From positions 1-5,432 of the forward strand of contig JAFAWJ010000498.1 in assembly GCA_019242065.1 (NCBI GenBank): 5,432 bases of DNA. Reading direction: 5' to 3'. Made by a program: the position numbers and the translations under genes. This stretch comes from Chloroflexota bacterium. Its GTDB lineage: Bacteria; Chloroflexota; UBA6077; CF-72. The notes under the pieces were generated by a model. It ran no database searches and was not told the origin of the DNA. It worked only from the letters and a program-made list of their open reading frames with translations. Of this stretch, positions 1 to 5,432 are shown in pieces. Positions within the stretch are counted from its first letter, which is position 1, and the number at the start of each line of letters is the position of its first letter.

Positions 1-707
1 CTGGCAACGGTGAACAACTGTATCTCGACATCGTTTCGCAGCATGTCGGCTCAGACGTGGACGTTCTTGATGTAGCTTGTGGTCATGGCGAACTATCGCT
101 GGACATCGCCCATAGATGTCGGACGCTTGTCGGCTATGATCGGCAGCCTGCGTATATTCAGATAGCCCAGAAGTTAGCCGCCGATCGCAGCATTGAAAAC
201 GTCAGGTTCGTTTGTGCGGATTCCTCCCCCGAAGCTAATGACGGGCGAGCGCGTATCCCTGCAACCGACAGGCTGTTCGACCTGCTCGTGTGTCGGCGCG
301 GGCCTCATCACTGGATTGAAGACGCCCGACGTGTGGGTCGCCCAGGTGCCACGCTGGTCATGTTAATTCCCAATCCGACACCAGCTACACCATGGAGCAT
401 GGATTTGCCCGAGCCTCTGAGTTGGCACGATGAGGACGATCCACTCTGGGCGCGGGATCGCATCACCAAGCGATTGGCCGGAATTGGACTGGCCATAGAG
501 AAGTATTGGAGCTGCGTGGTGCCTGAATATTTCTCCCAGCCCGAAGAGCTCTACACATGGCGGACCTGGGGGTACGTACCATCCGAGGTACCTTCATTTG
601 GACAAGTGCGCGGTCTGCTTGAGCGGATCTTCGCGCAATATGCCGGCGAGGCCGGTCTGGAGGTGAAGCACAGCCGTTTCGTGTGGACGGCGCATATTGT
701 CCCATAA
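1..707 (+). CDS. Class I SAM-dependent methyltransferase, 5' end outside window
   Basis: Likely a soluble cytoplasmic methyltransferase that moves a methyl group from S-adenosylmethionine to an unknown substrate. The frame starting at base 3 is open to the left edge, giving 234 visible residues that end at TAA 705-707. Counting from base 3, residues 23-30 (DVACGHGE) form the glycine-rich SAM-binding motif I. Asp46 in VGYDRQP is the acidic residue expected to bind the ribose. ADSS at 72-75 and FDLLVCRRGPHHW at 92-104 match motifs II-IV, and GRPGATLVML at 112-121 matches the post-motif strand. The CRRGP-HW form belongs to a methyltransferase subgroup I recall from Chloroflexota and some Bacillota. 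A GTG at base 57 could be called as the start, but the in-frame upstream codons (GNGEQLYLDIV...) read as the usual helix before motif I, so the real start is off-window. It is convergent with the GNAT remnant. The substrate cannot be inferred. Confidence 0.9.
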   Translation, partial: GNGEQLYLDIVSQHVGSDVDVLDVACGHGELSLDIAHRCRTLVGYDRQPAYIQIAQKLAADRSIENVRFVCADSSPEANDGRARIPATDRLFDLLVCRRGPHHWIEDARRVGRPGATLVMLIPNPTPATPWSMDLPEPLSWHDEDDPLWARDRITKRLAGIGLAIEKYWSCVVPEYFSQPEELYTWRTWGYVPSEVPSFGQVRGLLERIFAQYAGEAGLEVKHSRFVWTAHIVP

Positions 708-728
708 CCAGGCCCTCCTCGAGCCTGG
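708..728 (+). terminator. Hairpin immediately after methyltransferase stop
   Basis: CCAGGC (708-713) and GCCTGG (723-728) form a perfect 6-bp GC-rich stem with a 9-base loop, beginning at the base after the TAA stop. There is no T-run behind it on either strand, so it is not a standard intrinsic terminator. It could act as a 3'-end stabiliser or a weak terminator between convergent genes. Confidence 0.3.
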
Positions 729-1052
729 CCGCCCGCGGTGGAATGAATCGCGCCGCTGGAAGTGTGGAGAGCTGTCGTTGAAGATGGAGATGTTTCGAGA
801 GCCTGTGATAGAAGCGAAGAGCGTCGAGATTATCATTCGTGGTGATCAACCAAATTCGGCGGCAACCCGTTACTTGTATTCGCAGGGCATTCAGGAGCGC
901 CGTTCCTATCCCCTGTTGTCGTCGTCGATCACCAGCGATGCGGCCAAGTCGCAATCCAATCCGCTCCACCTGGTAGCTCAAGAATCCGACTCGGACGCGT
1001 CGGTCGAGAGCGACGATTCCAGGCATCTCAAGCACGTCGAGTAACTCGCCTC

Positions 1053-1113
1053 GTCTGGTCGGGAATCGCCACCCGAAGTCTGGTCCAGCAACGCCGCTGA
1101 CCCAGGTCTGGTC
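1053..1113. repeat. Three direct copies of GTCTGGTC
   Basis: The 8-mer GTCTGGTC occurs at 1053-1060, 1078-1085 and 1106-1113 on the plus strand, with start-to-start spacings of 25 and 28 bases. The second and third copies extend to a shared 10-mer, GTCTGGTCCA. They lie in the decayed N-terminal part of the GNAT remnant. They may be slippage products or binding sites; nothing in the sequence decides which. Confidence 0.6.
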
Positions 1114-1127
1114 CATACCTGGGTCAG
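1097..1127. repeat. Perfect 11-bp inverted repeat (hairpin)
   Basis: CTGACCCAGGT (1097-1107) and ACCTGGGTCAG (1117-1127) are exact reverse complements separated by 9 bases. No T-run follows on either strand, so it does not look like an intrinsic terminator. It overlaps the third GTCTGGTC copy and the ATG of the longest GNAT-remnant frame. It could be an operator-like dyad, a mobile-element scar or an RNA hairpin. Confidence 0.75.
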
Positions 1128-1202
1128 TAGGTACTGGTGGCGATTGAGGTCATTCTTAGATCTGACACAATAGTCCAACGGGACTACGTTGCAATGAGTG
1201 CT

Positions 1203-1248
1203 GTGCGCTGCGACGGGCGCACGGGATCAAAATGACCACGTAATGGTC
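1203..1248 (-). terminator. Weak hairpins at the end of the two-gene unit
   Basis: Two small dyads sit at the 3' end of the minus-strand pair. GACCA/TGGTC (1234-1238 with 1244-1248, 5-base loop) is followed in the minus direction by ATTTTGAT and overlaps the last codons and the TGA. GTGCGC/GCGCAC (1203-1208 with 1217-1222, 8-base loop) lies just after the stop. The first has a short stem and only four Ts; the second has no T-run. Together they may slow or end transcription, but neither is a convincing intrinsic terminator. Confidence 0.25.
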
Positions 1249-2465
1249 GAATGAGGGTCGGGAGCATAGACGCAGGTCGCGCCTGTCTTGACGGAATTGA
1301 CCAGGTGAGCAGCCAACGTCGGATGCTTCTGGGCGATGCTCTTGATGGCCCGACGGATTGCCTTGGTCACACTCACGCGCGCACGCTCCCCTGTGCTGGG
1401 CATGAGCCGAGATCCGCCGCCAAGGCCGAGGTTTCGTAAGAGCTCCTCTTCCAGAAAGTCAAGCTCCCTCTGTATCTGTGCTGCCCGCTCGGTATCGCAC
1501 CAGTTACTCGCCTCGTCGAGTTCGGCCCTGAGCTCTCTCGCACGCTGCCGATAGGCGGCAATCGCGGCATCATCCAGCACCGCCTGCCTGCCTTCGGGAC
1601 CCGTGTGGCCCGAGACCGGTCCCACCTCCTCGACCCAGGTAGTCTTTCGACCGCTGCCGCTCGACCGCTCGGGATCTGTTTCGCACACCAGGTTCAGGAC
1701 GTGGAACGTCATGCCAGGCTGGGCAAGCAGGCGCGCAAGATACTCAAGGCCGCGGCTGTGCTTGACTCGGGCAACGTGGCCCCCCAAGGCTACGGTCCAG
1801 AAGTCGGCCTCTCTACGGAACAACGCTGTTGTTTGCTGAGAAGAGGGAAGAGGCTCGTGTGTATTCGAATCTGGTACTCCCTCTGGGTCGAGAGACGACG
1901 TGAGCTCCGGTTCAACCCGGCTACCGATCGGTTGCGCATGCGCGACCCCGTCCGGCAAACCAAACGGTATTTGGGACTCCTCCCCCACCACAACCTCGGG
2001 ACACAAAGGGGTGAGTCGCACTGCTACTTCCAGCAGAAAGCACGTAGTGCTGCCGATCACCACCTGCCGATCACTCAGCATGTGCTGGTAGACTGCCTGC
2101 CTGCCAGGCTCGACAGGTATTAATTGTTGCAGAAGATGCGTTAACGCCTGCTGGGGTAACCCCTCAGTCGTTAGTCCAGACTCCGACATGTTTGACTGTT
2201 CACTCCAAGGGGAGGCGCTCTGGGCCGCAGCGAACAGCTGAAATACCCACAAGACACGGGTACCCGCATTGTTTGCGCTGCAACGGAGTAGGTATCCAGG
2301 AGCGACTCGTACGGATTCGGCCGAGTCTGCGCTGAAACCTGCGATCTGCTGGGGCTCGATCCACGCAACTCGCAGAGCTTCATTCTCGTTGCTGACTGCC
2401 AACGCACGTGGATACTCGGCACCATCTTCATCGAAGCACATGTGGAATTGCCTGTGATCCCCCAT
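1227..2465 (-). CDS. Protein with novel N-terminal half and regulator-type C-terminal module
   Basis: A predicted soluble protein of about 412 residues, with no signal peptide or membrane helix visible. Residues 1 to about 210 are not recognised. About 160-212 is rich in Pro, Glu, Ser and Gly and looks like a linker. Residues 215-412 match a module I know from the C-termini of large ATPase regulators. It has FRREADFWTVAL and RGLEYLARLLAQPG (winged-helix-like), then FHVLNLV. A variable linker follows, then a charged, probably coiled-coil, hairpin at about 297-345. ERARVSVTKAIRRAI comes next, and the end is HPTLAAHL...KTGATCVYAPDP...W. There is no P-loop. I chose ATG 2465 because AGGAG lies at 2479-2483, 13 bases upstream, which is rather long. 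An in-frame GTG at 2513 would add 16 residues but has no ribosome site. It is downstream of, and probably co-transcribed with, the ATPase gene carrying the same module. DNA binding or pairing with the ATPase is inference. Confidence 0.8.
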   Translation of the reverse strand: MGDHRQFHMCFDEDGAEYPRALAVSNENEALRVAWIEPQQIAGFSADSAESVRVAPGYLLRCSANNAGTRVLWVFQLFAAAQSASPWSEQSNMSESGLTTEGLPQQALTHLLQQLIPVEPGRQAVYQHMLSDRQVVIGSTTCFLLEVAVRLTPLCPEVVVGEESQIPFGLPDGVAHAQPIGSRVEPELTSSLDPEGVPDSNTHEPLPSSQQTTALFRREADFWTVALGGHVARVKHSRGLEYLARLLAQPGMTFHVLNLVCETDPERSSGSGRKTTWVEEVGPVSGHTGPEGRQAVLDDAAIAAYRQRARELRAELDEASNWCDTERAAQIQRELDFLEEELLRNLGLGGGSRLMPSTGERARVSVTKAIRRAIKSIAQKHPTLAAHLVNSVKTGATCVYAPDPHSTITWSF

Positions 2466-2478
2466 GGTGTGCTGGTGG

Positions 2479-2483
2479 CTCCT
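2479..2483 (-). promoter_or_regulatory. Ribosome binding site for the 412-residue protein
   Basis: AGGAG in the minus direction, 13 bases before ATG 2465. It is the only purine-rich Shine-Dalgarno match near either candidate start, and favours the ATG over the GTG at 2513. The spacing is longer than the usual 5-10 bases, so support is moderate. Confidence 0.4.
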
Positions 2484-2517
2484 GGTTATCCTATTCGGCG
2501 AGATCTGTCTCACCTAC

Positions 2518-2546
2518 ATTAGTAAGCGGTAGGAGTCATCTCCCAA
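2518..2546 (-). promoter_or_regulatory. Possible internal promoter before the second gene
   Basis: TTGGGA (2541-2546) and ACTAAT (2518-2523), read on the minus strand and 17 bases apart, each match four of six positions of the sigma-70 -35 and -10 boxes. Transcription would start near 2511, just past the GTG at 2513, which fits translation from ATG 2465. The match is weak and could be chance. Confidence 0.25.
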
Positions 2547-2553
2547 TGGGAGA
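2539..2553. repeat. 15-bp palindrome between the two minus-strand genes
   Basis: TCTCCC (2539-2544) and GGGAGA (2548-2553) flank AAT, and the dyad extends to 7-bp arms around a single A. It lies 13 bases after the ATPase stop and covers the putative -35 box of the next gene. No T-run follows on the minus strand. It may be an operator or a processing or pausing hairpin. Confidence 0.45.
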
Positions 2554-2566
2554 CGTTCGAGTGCGG

Positions 2567-5236
2567 TCAGATCTGCCAGCGTGTAGGTCGCTCTGGGCGA
2601 TAGGAGCAGTCGTACCCTTTATGGATCGCGTTTTCGAGATGCCGGCCGAGCGGTGCGTGAACCCGCGTAATGGCCAGGATAGCAGTGTCGATCCTGTCTT
2701 TGATACGTTGTCGCGCACGCTCGAGCGGATCCTTCATTGGGCGTGGCTGGCCGTGTATGTCGTGGGCCGATCTCAGGAGTCTGGTGATGCGGTCGTGTTC
2801 ATCTCGGGCCGTCTTCACTCGCTCGGCATCTGCCCGCGCCTCAGCTTCAGCGATGTCAGCCTTTAGCTCCGCGATGCGATCACGGATCTCGCGCACAGCC
2901 TGGTCATCGAGGGCAGGCCCCAGATCGCCCTCAGGATACAGCGGCTGCTCACTATCCAGTACCGTCGTCTGTTGAGAATCCCCTCGTGCTGCAAGCTCCA
3001 GCACTGAAATCTCGACCTCAGGCCTGCCCAGGAGATATGCCAGGTCATGCAGGCCTTTGCGGTCAGATAGTCGAACGAGCGTTCCTTCAAAGTCGATGGT
3101 CCACAGGCCGTCTTCCTGCACAAACCGATTTTCTGCAAGCGGGCTTGTGGGTCTTGGGGTGGGCCCGGACATGTAGGGACTGGGCTGTGCTGCGTCGCCG
3201 AGCGCTAGGCAGACCAGCTCTCGCGTGGCTAGCTTTTGACCGGCTGCCCACTCCCTGGCCACTATATCTGATGAGCAATTCGCACGCATGAGTGTGAGGT
3301 AATGTTCGTGCACGTTTCCGATCGCCGCGGCCAGTGGCGCATCGGCGAGTCGTCGCAGCCGTTCCGCTCCGCCAAACAGGCATGCTGCGAACTCGTGCCT
3401 ATTCTCTTTGACCGCGACCCAGGCCAGGTCTTCGATGCATGCTGCTACCCCGCGCCAGTGCCGCAGCTCCCACCTGAGTCGAAGGCTTTCGCGCAGCCGT
3501 TCGCCGGCGGATTCGACGCAATCGGGCCGACCGGCTTCTAGTTCGTGTTGTGCGAGGCGCAGTTGTCCAAAGGCGATGCCCCAAGTGTCACCCAATGCTC
3601 TGTCGAGCGCGAGACTCTTTCTATAATGCTCCGGAGCCGCACGCGAGTCAGCGGCGGCGAGCATGCGCAACGCCGCCGATTGGACCACACGCTCCTCAAG
3701 CTGCTCGGCCATCGCCGCGGCGGCCGACAGTCGAGATACTGCGGAGCTATCACCGCGGCAATACTGCAAGAAGCCCCACCCCACCTCTAGGCGGATTGCG
3801 TCGATGCTCCCAGAATCGTTCTCGAGGAGTGCTTGCGCATCACGTAAGCTATTGCGCGCCGAGTCATAGTCACCCTGCAGTGTTGCGAGATACCCAAGTA
3901 GCGTGAGTGCGGGGGCACGTTCTTGAGTTATCGGCGTCGCCAAGGCAAGCAACATTTCGAGATGGCTGCGTGCCTGAGCCCACTGCCCGCGCACTTCCCA
4001 GAATCGCCAGAGGGCGACGACAATTCTCAGTCCGCGCCAGGCGTCCGCACTCGTGATACCCCGAAGGACGGACTGTATTGTCTCATATTCGAGTTGAATG
4101 CGCTCCAACATCTGAGCTTGCGTCTGGCTCCACAATGCGGTACCCGCTTTTTCCGCCAGGGCCTCCACCCATTGCAGGCGCCGCTCGCGCAGAGCCTGCA
4201 GTTCTGCTTCATCTACTGCGAGCGTGCGATAATACTCACGGTGGAGAGGATGCAGGCGGTACCGTTTGCCGCCCTCTGGCATTTGAATTACGTCAACCAG
4301 TGAGCGGCGATACAGGCTTTGCAACAGTGTTCGCACGTTGGGCGCCGCGATCCGCGGTGCCATACTCGAGACTCCTGTTGGGTTGTCCGGATCATCCAAG
4401 TCTGAGATCACGAATTCTGCAGCTTCGCGGGTCCAACTGCTGGGAAAGATCGCTAGGCGCGCCATAGTTAATCGCTCAAGCGTGGGCAGTAATCCACCTG
4501 GAGGGGCATCGGATGCATAGCCGAGATCCAATAGGTCGTCCTGCTCAAGGATTTCTTCGAGCGCGAGCAGGTCAAGGCGACCCGCGGCACGTTTGATGGC
4601 CAGAGGTTCCCCACCCAGTCTAGCGCAGATACTTGCGACCAAATCTAGGGTTCGATCATCCAGGACAATTCGTTGGTCGGCGGCCTCGGCGCGATCCATA
4701 AAGAGCCGAATCGCGTCATCGTCCGCACACGGTTCTTCTGTCCCGAGGTAAAGCGGCGGCACTGACCAGTGGCACCAACCTTCGGCGTCTAAATGCGAGA
4801 CACTGGTCGCCAGTATCTTCAAATTCGGACAACTAATGAGCAATTGCTCAAAGACTCGGACGCACTCGCGTGCGACCGCCGTGCAATCGTCCACGATGAG
4901 CAAGGCTTGGCACTCACGGAATGCACCCAGTACCGTCTGAAGGACGTGCTGGCCACGACGCTGGGACAGTTGCAATGCAACCGCGATTGCCTGGGCGATG
5001 CCGACTTCGTCGACGACGGTTCCCAGTTCCACCCAGGCAATGCCATCGGCATATCTGTGGGCGGTGCGCCGCGCGAGCTCCAGCGCGAGCCGTGTCTTTC
5101 CACGGCCCGCCGGACCCGTGAGCGTAACTATCCGCTCGCGAGCGAGGACGTTTTCAAGTCTGGCAACTTCGGCATCACGTCCGATGAAGCACGAAATGGG
5201 AGCCGGCAGGTTCCCAGGGCGCACTACGGCAACCAC
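2567..5236 (-). CDS. STAND/NB-ARC regulatory ATPase with TPR-like region and C-terminal winged-helix-like module
   Basis: An 889-residue cytoplasmic signal-transduction ATPase of the AfsR/LuxR-associated type. NLPAPISCFIGRDAEV (9-24) is the usual entry to the NTPase domain. Walker A is GPAGRGKT at 41-48, and Walker B is ALLIVDDC at 111-118. LKILATS is at 139-145, the GxP motif is GGEPLAI at 208-214, and RLAIFPSSWTREAAEFV at 260-276 starts the post-NTPase winged region. About 355-680 is helical and TPR-like (for example LTLLGYLATLQGDYDSARNSL and ACIEDLAWVAVKENRHEFAACLFGGAERLR). About 704-889 is the module shared with the next gene: LWTIDFEGTLVRLSDRKGLHDLAYLL, a coiled coil near 778-825, then LGRHLENAIHKGYDCSYRP. 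There is no C-terminal LuxR HTH. Oddities are TSV where relatives have TSR, DDC for DNC, and loss of the usual WSYDLL segment near 245-255. The GTG start at 5236 is the first start codon after an in-frame TGA at about 5304-5306. The ligand and targets are unknown. Confidence 0.88.
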   Translation of the reverse strand: MVAVVRPGNLPAPISCFIGRDAEVARLENVLARERIVTLTGPAGRGKTRLALELARRTAHRYADGIAWVELGTVVDEVGIAQAIAVALQLSQRRGQHVLQTVLGAFRECQALLIVDDCTAVARECVRVFEQLLISCPNLKILATSVSHLDAEGWCHWSVPPLYLGTEEPCADDDAIRLFMDRAEAADQRIVLDDRTLDLVASICARLGGEPLAIKRAAGRLDLLALEEILEQDDLLDLGYASDAPPGGLLPTLERLTMARLAIFPSSWTREAAEFVISDLDDPDNPTGVSSMAPRIAAPNVRTLLQSLYRRSLVDVIQMPEGGKRYRLHPLHREYYRTLAVDEAELQALRERRLQWVEALAEKAGTALWSQTQAQMLERIQLEYETIQSVLRGITSADAWRGLRIVVALWRFWEVRGQWAQARSHLEMLLALATPITQERAPALTLLGYLATLQGDYDSARNSLRDAQALLENDSGSIDAIRLEVGWGFLQYCRGDSSAVSRLSAAAAMAEQLEERVVQSAALRMLAAADSRAAPEHYRKSLALDRALGDTWGIAFGQLRLAQHELEAGRPDCVESAGERLRESLRLRWELRHWRGVAACIEDLAWVAVKENRHEFAACLFGGAERLRRLADAPLAAAIGNVHEHYLTLMRANCSSDIVAREWAAGQKLATRELVCLALGDAAQPSPYMSGPTPRPTSPLAENRFVQEDGLWTIDFEGTLVRLSDRKGLHDLAYLLGRPEVEISVLELAARGDSQQTTVLDSEQPLYPEGDLGPALDDQAVREIRDRIAELKADIAEAEARADAERVKTARDEHDRITRLLRSAHDIHGQPRPMKDPLERARQRIKDRIDTAILAITRVHAPLGRHLENAIHKGYDCSYRPERPTRWQI

Positions 5237-5250
5237 CTCAAGTCCAACAT
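5224..5250 (-). other. Possible 8-codon leader ORF overlapping the ATPase start
   Basis: ATG at 5250-5248 opens a minus-strand frame of eight codons (MLDLRWLP) closed by TAG 5226-5224. It overlaps the GTG at 5236 in another frame. Its TAG shares one base with an in-frame GTG at 5224-5222, codon 5 of the ATPase, giving a TAGTG stop-start overlap. The strong GAGGAGG lies 2 bases before this ATG (5 bases before the following TTG), while it is 16 bases from GTG 5236. It could couple translation, or be chance. Confidence 0.25.
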
Positions 5251-5252
5251 AT

Positions 5253-5259
5253 CCTCCTC
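5253..5259 (-). promoter_or_regulatory. Strong Shine-Dalgarno GAGGAGG
   Basis: GAGGAGG on the minus strand is a near-perfect ribosome site. The nearest in-frame ATPase start, GTG 5236, is 16 bases away, longer than usual, and no closer in-frame ATG, GTG or TTG exists. The spacing raises doubt about the exact start or points to a leader ORF. Confidence 0.6.
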
Positions 5260-5279
5260 GCGGTCCTGTGCTCTGGAGA

Positions 5280-5307
5280 CCTATAGCACAACAGGAGTAT
5301 CAACCAA
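5280..5307 (-). promoter_or_regulatory. Candidate sigma-70-like promoter of the ATPase gene
   Basis: TTGGTT (5302-5307) and TATAGG (5280-5285), read on the minus strand, are separated by 16 bases. The predicted start is near 5270-5273, leaving a leader of about 35 bases. The matches are partial (three and four of six), so it is a candidate based mainly on position. Confidence 0.3.
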
Positions 5308-5322
5308 CGTGGGAATGACGTT

Positions 5323-5340
5323 CTGTGAACAAGTTCACAG
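5323..5340. promoter_or_regulatory. CRP/FNR-family-like operator, TGTGA-N6-TCACA
   Basis: CTGTGAAC-AA-GTTCACAG is a perfect 18-bp palindrome. Inside it, TGTGA (5324-5328) and TCACA (5335-5339) with a 6-base spacer match the consensus bound by cAMP receptor proteins of the CRP family. Its centre is about 58-61 bases upstream of the predicted start, as in class I CRP activation. A lone GTTCAC half-site at 5372-5377 lies further upstream. Which regulator binds is not shown by the window. Confidence 0.55.
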
Positions 5341-5410
5341 CTCGACAGCGCCCGAGCACTTTTCTTCTGATGTTCACGCGATGCGGACACCCGCGACTAC
5401 GAATATCGCT

Positions 5411-5423
5411 CCGCGTTGCGCGG
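5411..5423. repeat. Short GC palindrome near right edge
   Basis: CCGCG-TTG-CGCGG, with 5-bp arms and a 3-base loop. No T-run is visible before the window ends. The stretch 5237-5432 otherwise holds no gene I can support. Confidence 0.3.
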
Positions 5424-5432
5424 TTCATCGTG

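Larger units (their letters stand above)
720..1178 (-). pseudogene. Decayed GNAT-family N-acetyltransferase
   Basis: A minus-strand frame starting at ATG 1116 contains, from about residue 22, RGELLDVLEMPGIVAL, then VGFLSYQVE, GIGTALLNAL at 69-78 (the acetyl-CoA-binding V/I motif) and CRRIWLITTNDNLDALRFY at 85-103. This order matches GNAT enzymes of the LITTNDNLDALRFYQRRGF subgroup. The gene is broken. Between VE and GIG the expected strand appears in another frame (956-909, DCDLAASLVIDDDNRG), implying two compensating indels. After RFYHR the expected RGF...LKPSIP and C-terminal IPIRDE segments are not recognisable, and the frame runs without a stop into the antisense of the methyltransferase to base 463. 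Upstream, possible N-terminal residues (NRHQYLLTQVW) are in yet another frame, which begins at a TTG at 1178. Boundaries are approximate. The alternative, an intact but unusual GNAT, is less likely given the missing ends. Confidence 0.7.

Noticed and set aside
463..707. C-terminal part of the minus-strand frame running from 1116 to 463
   Set aside because: It is antisense to the well-supported methyltransferase and has no GNAT-like content there; it is read-through of a broken gene.
697..1044. 115-residue plus-strand ORF after the methyltransferase
   Set aside because: It lies antisense to the GNAT remnant, overlaps the methyltransferase stop, and its product resembles no family.
1097..1127. 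Intrinsic terminator at the 11-bp hairpin
   Set aside because: No T-run on either strand next to the stem.
1605..2123. 172-residue plus-strand ORF
   Set aside because: Antisense to the small regulator; Arg-rich and low in family-like motifs, typical of a shadow frame in GC-rich DNA.
3923..4467. Overlapping plus-strand ORFs of 126 and 129 residues
   Set aside because: Both are antisense to the TPR-like and post-NTPase part of the ATPase, with no recognisable domain.
5304..5428. Minus-strand ORF of about 41 codons starting at ATG 5428 and ending at a TGA upstream of the ATPase
   Set aside because: Arg-rich, no ribosome site visible, open to the window edge, and covers the CRP-like dyad; too little support to call a gene.
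5325..5432. Plus-strand frame from GTG 5325 open to the right edge (36 codons), a possible divergent gene
   Set aside because: A run this short is expected by chance, its start lies inside the palindrome, and no family signal is present.

Overview
The window looks like a stretch of bacterial chromosome, moderately GC-rich by eye, with large STAND-type regulators and no sign of phage, plasmid, tRNA, rRNA or CRISPR content. The style of the proteins fits Chloroflexota or Actinomycetota: an NLPAP..FIGR-type regulatory ATPase, a methyltransferase with a CRRGP motif, and a GNAT fragment with an LITTNDNLDALRFY motif. I favour Chloroflexota, but this is memory of family styles and not a proven assignment.

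Layout. (1) Bases 1-707, plus strand: the 3' part of a class I SAM-dependent methyltransferase gene whose start lies left of the window. (2) Bases 708-1226: no intact gene. On the minus strand there is a clear but frame-broken remnant of a GNAT N-acetyltransferase, plus a cluster of short repeats and an 11-bp perfect hairpin. (3) Bases 1227-2465, minus strand: a protein of about 412 residues with an unrecognised N-terminal half and a recognisable C-terminal regulatory module. (4) Bases 2567-5236, minus strand: an 889-residue STAND/NB-ARC ATPase with a central TPR-like region and the same kind of C-terminal module. (5) Bases 5237-5432: upstream region with a perfect TGTGA-N6-TCACA dyad of the CRP/FNR class, a weak candidate promoter, and a strong Shine-Dalgarno sequence set unusually far from the annotated start.

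The two minus-strand genes are tandem (ATPase first, then the smaller protein), about 100 bases apart, and share a C-terminal module: a winged-helix-like segment, a charged helical hairpin, and a final K/R-x-G-x-x-C-x-Y-x-P element. This suggests duplication of the module or two partners of one regulatory unit. The ATPase would be the signal-sensing NTPase; the small protein carries the same output or partner-binding end without an NTPase. The system's target is not visible. The methyltransferase and the broken acetyltransferase face each other and appear functionally unrelated to the pair.
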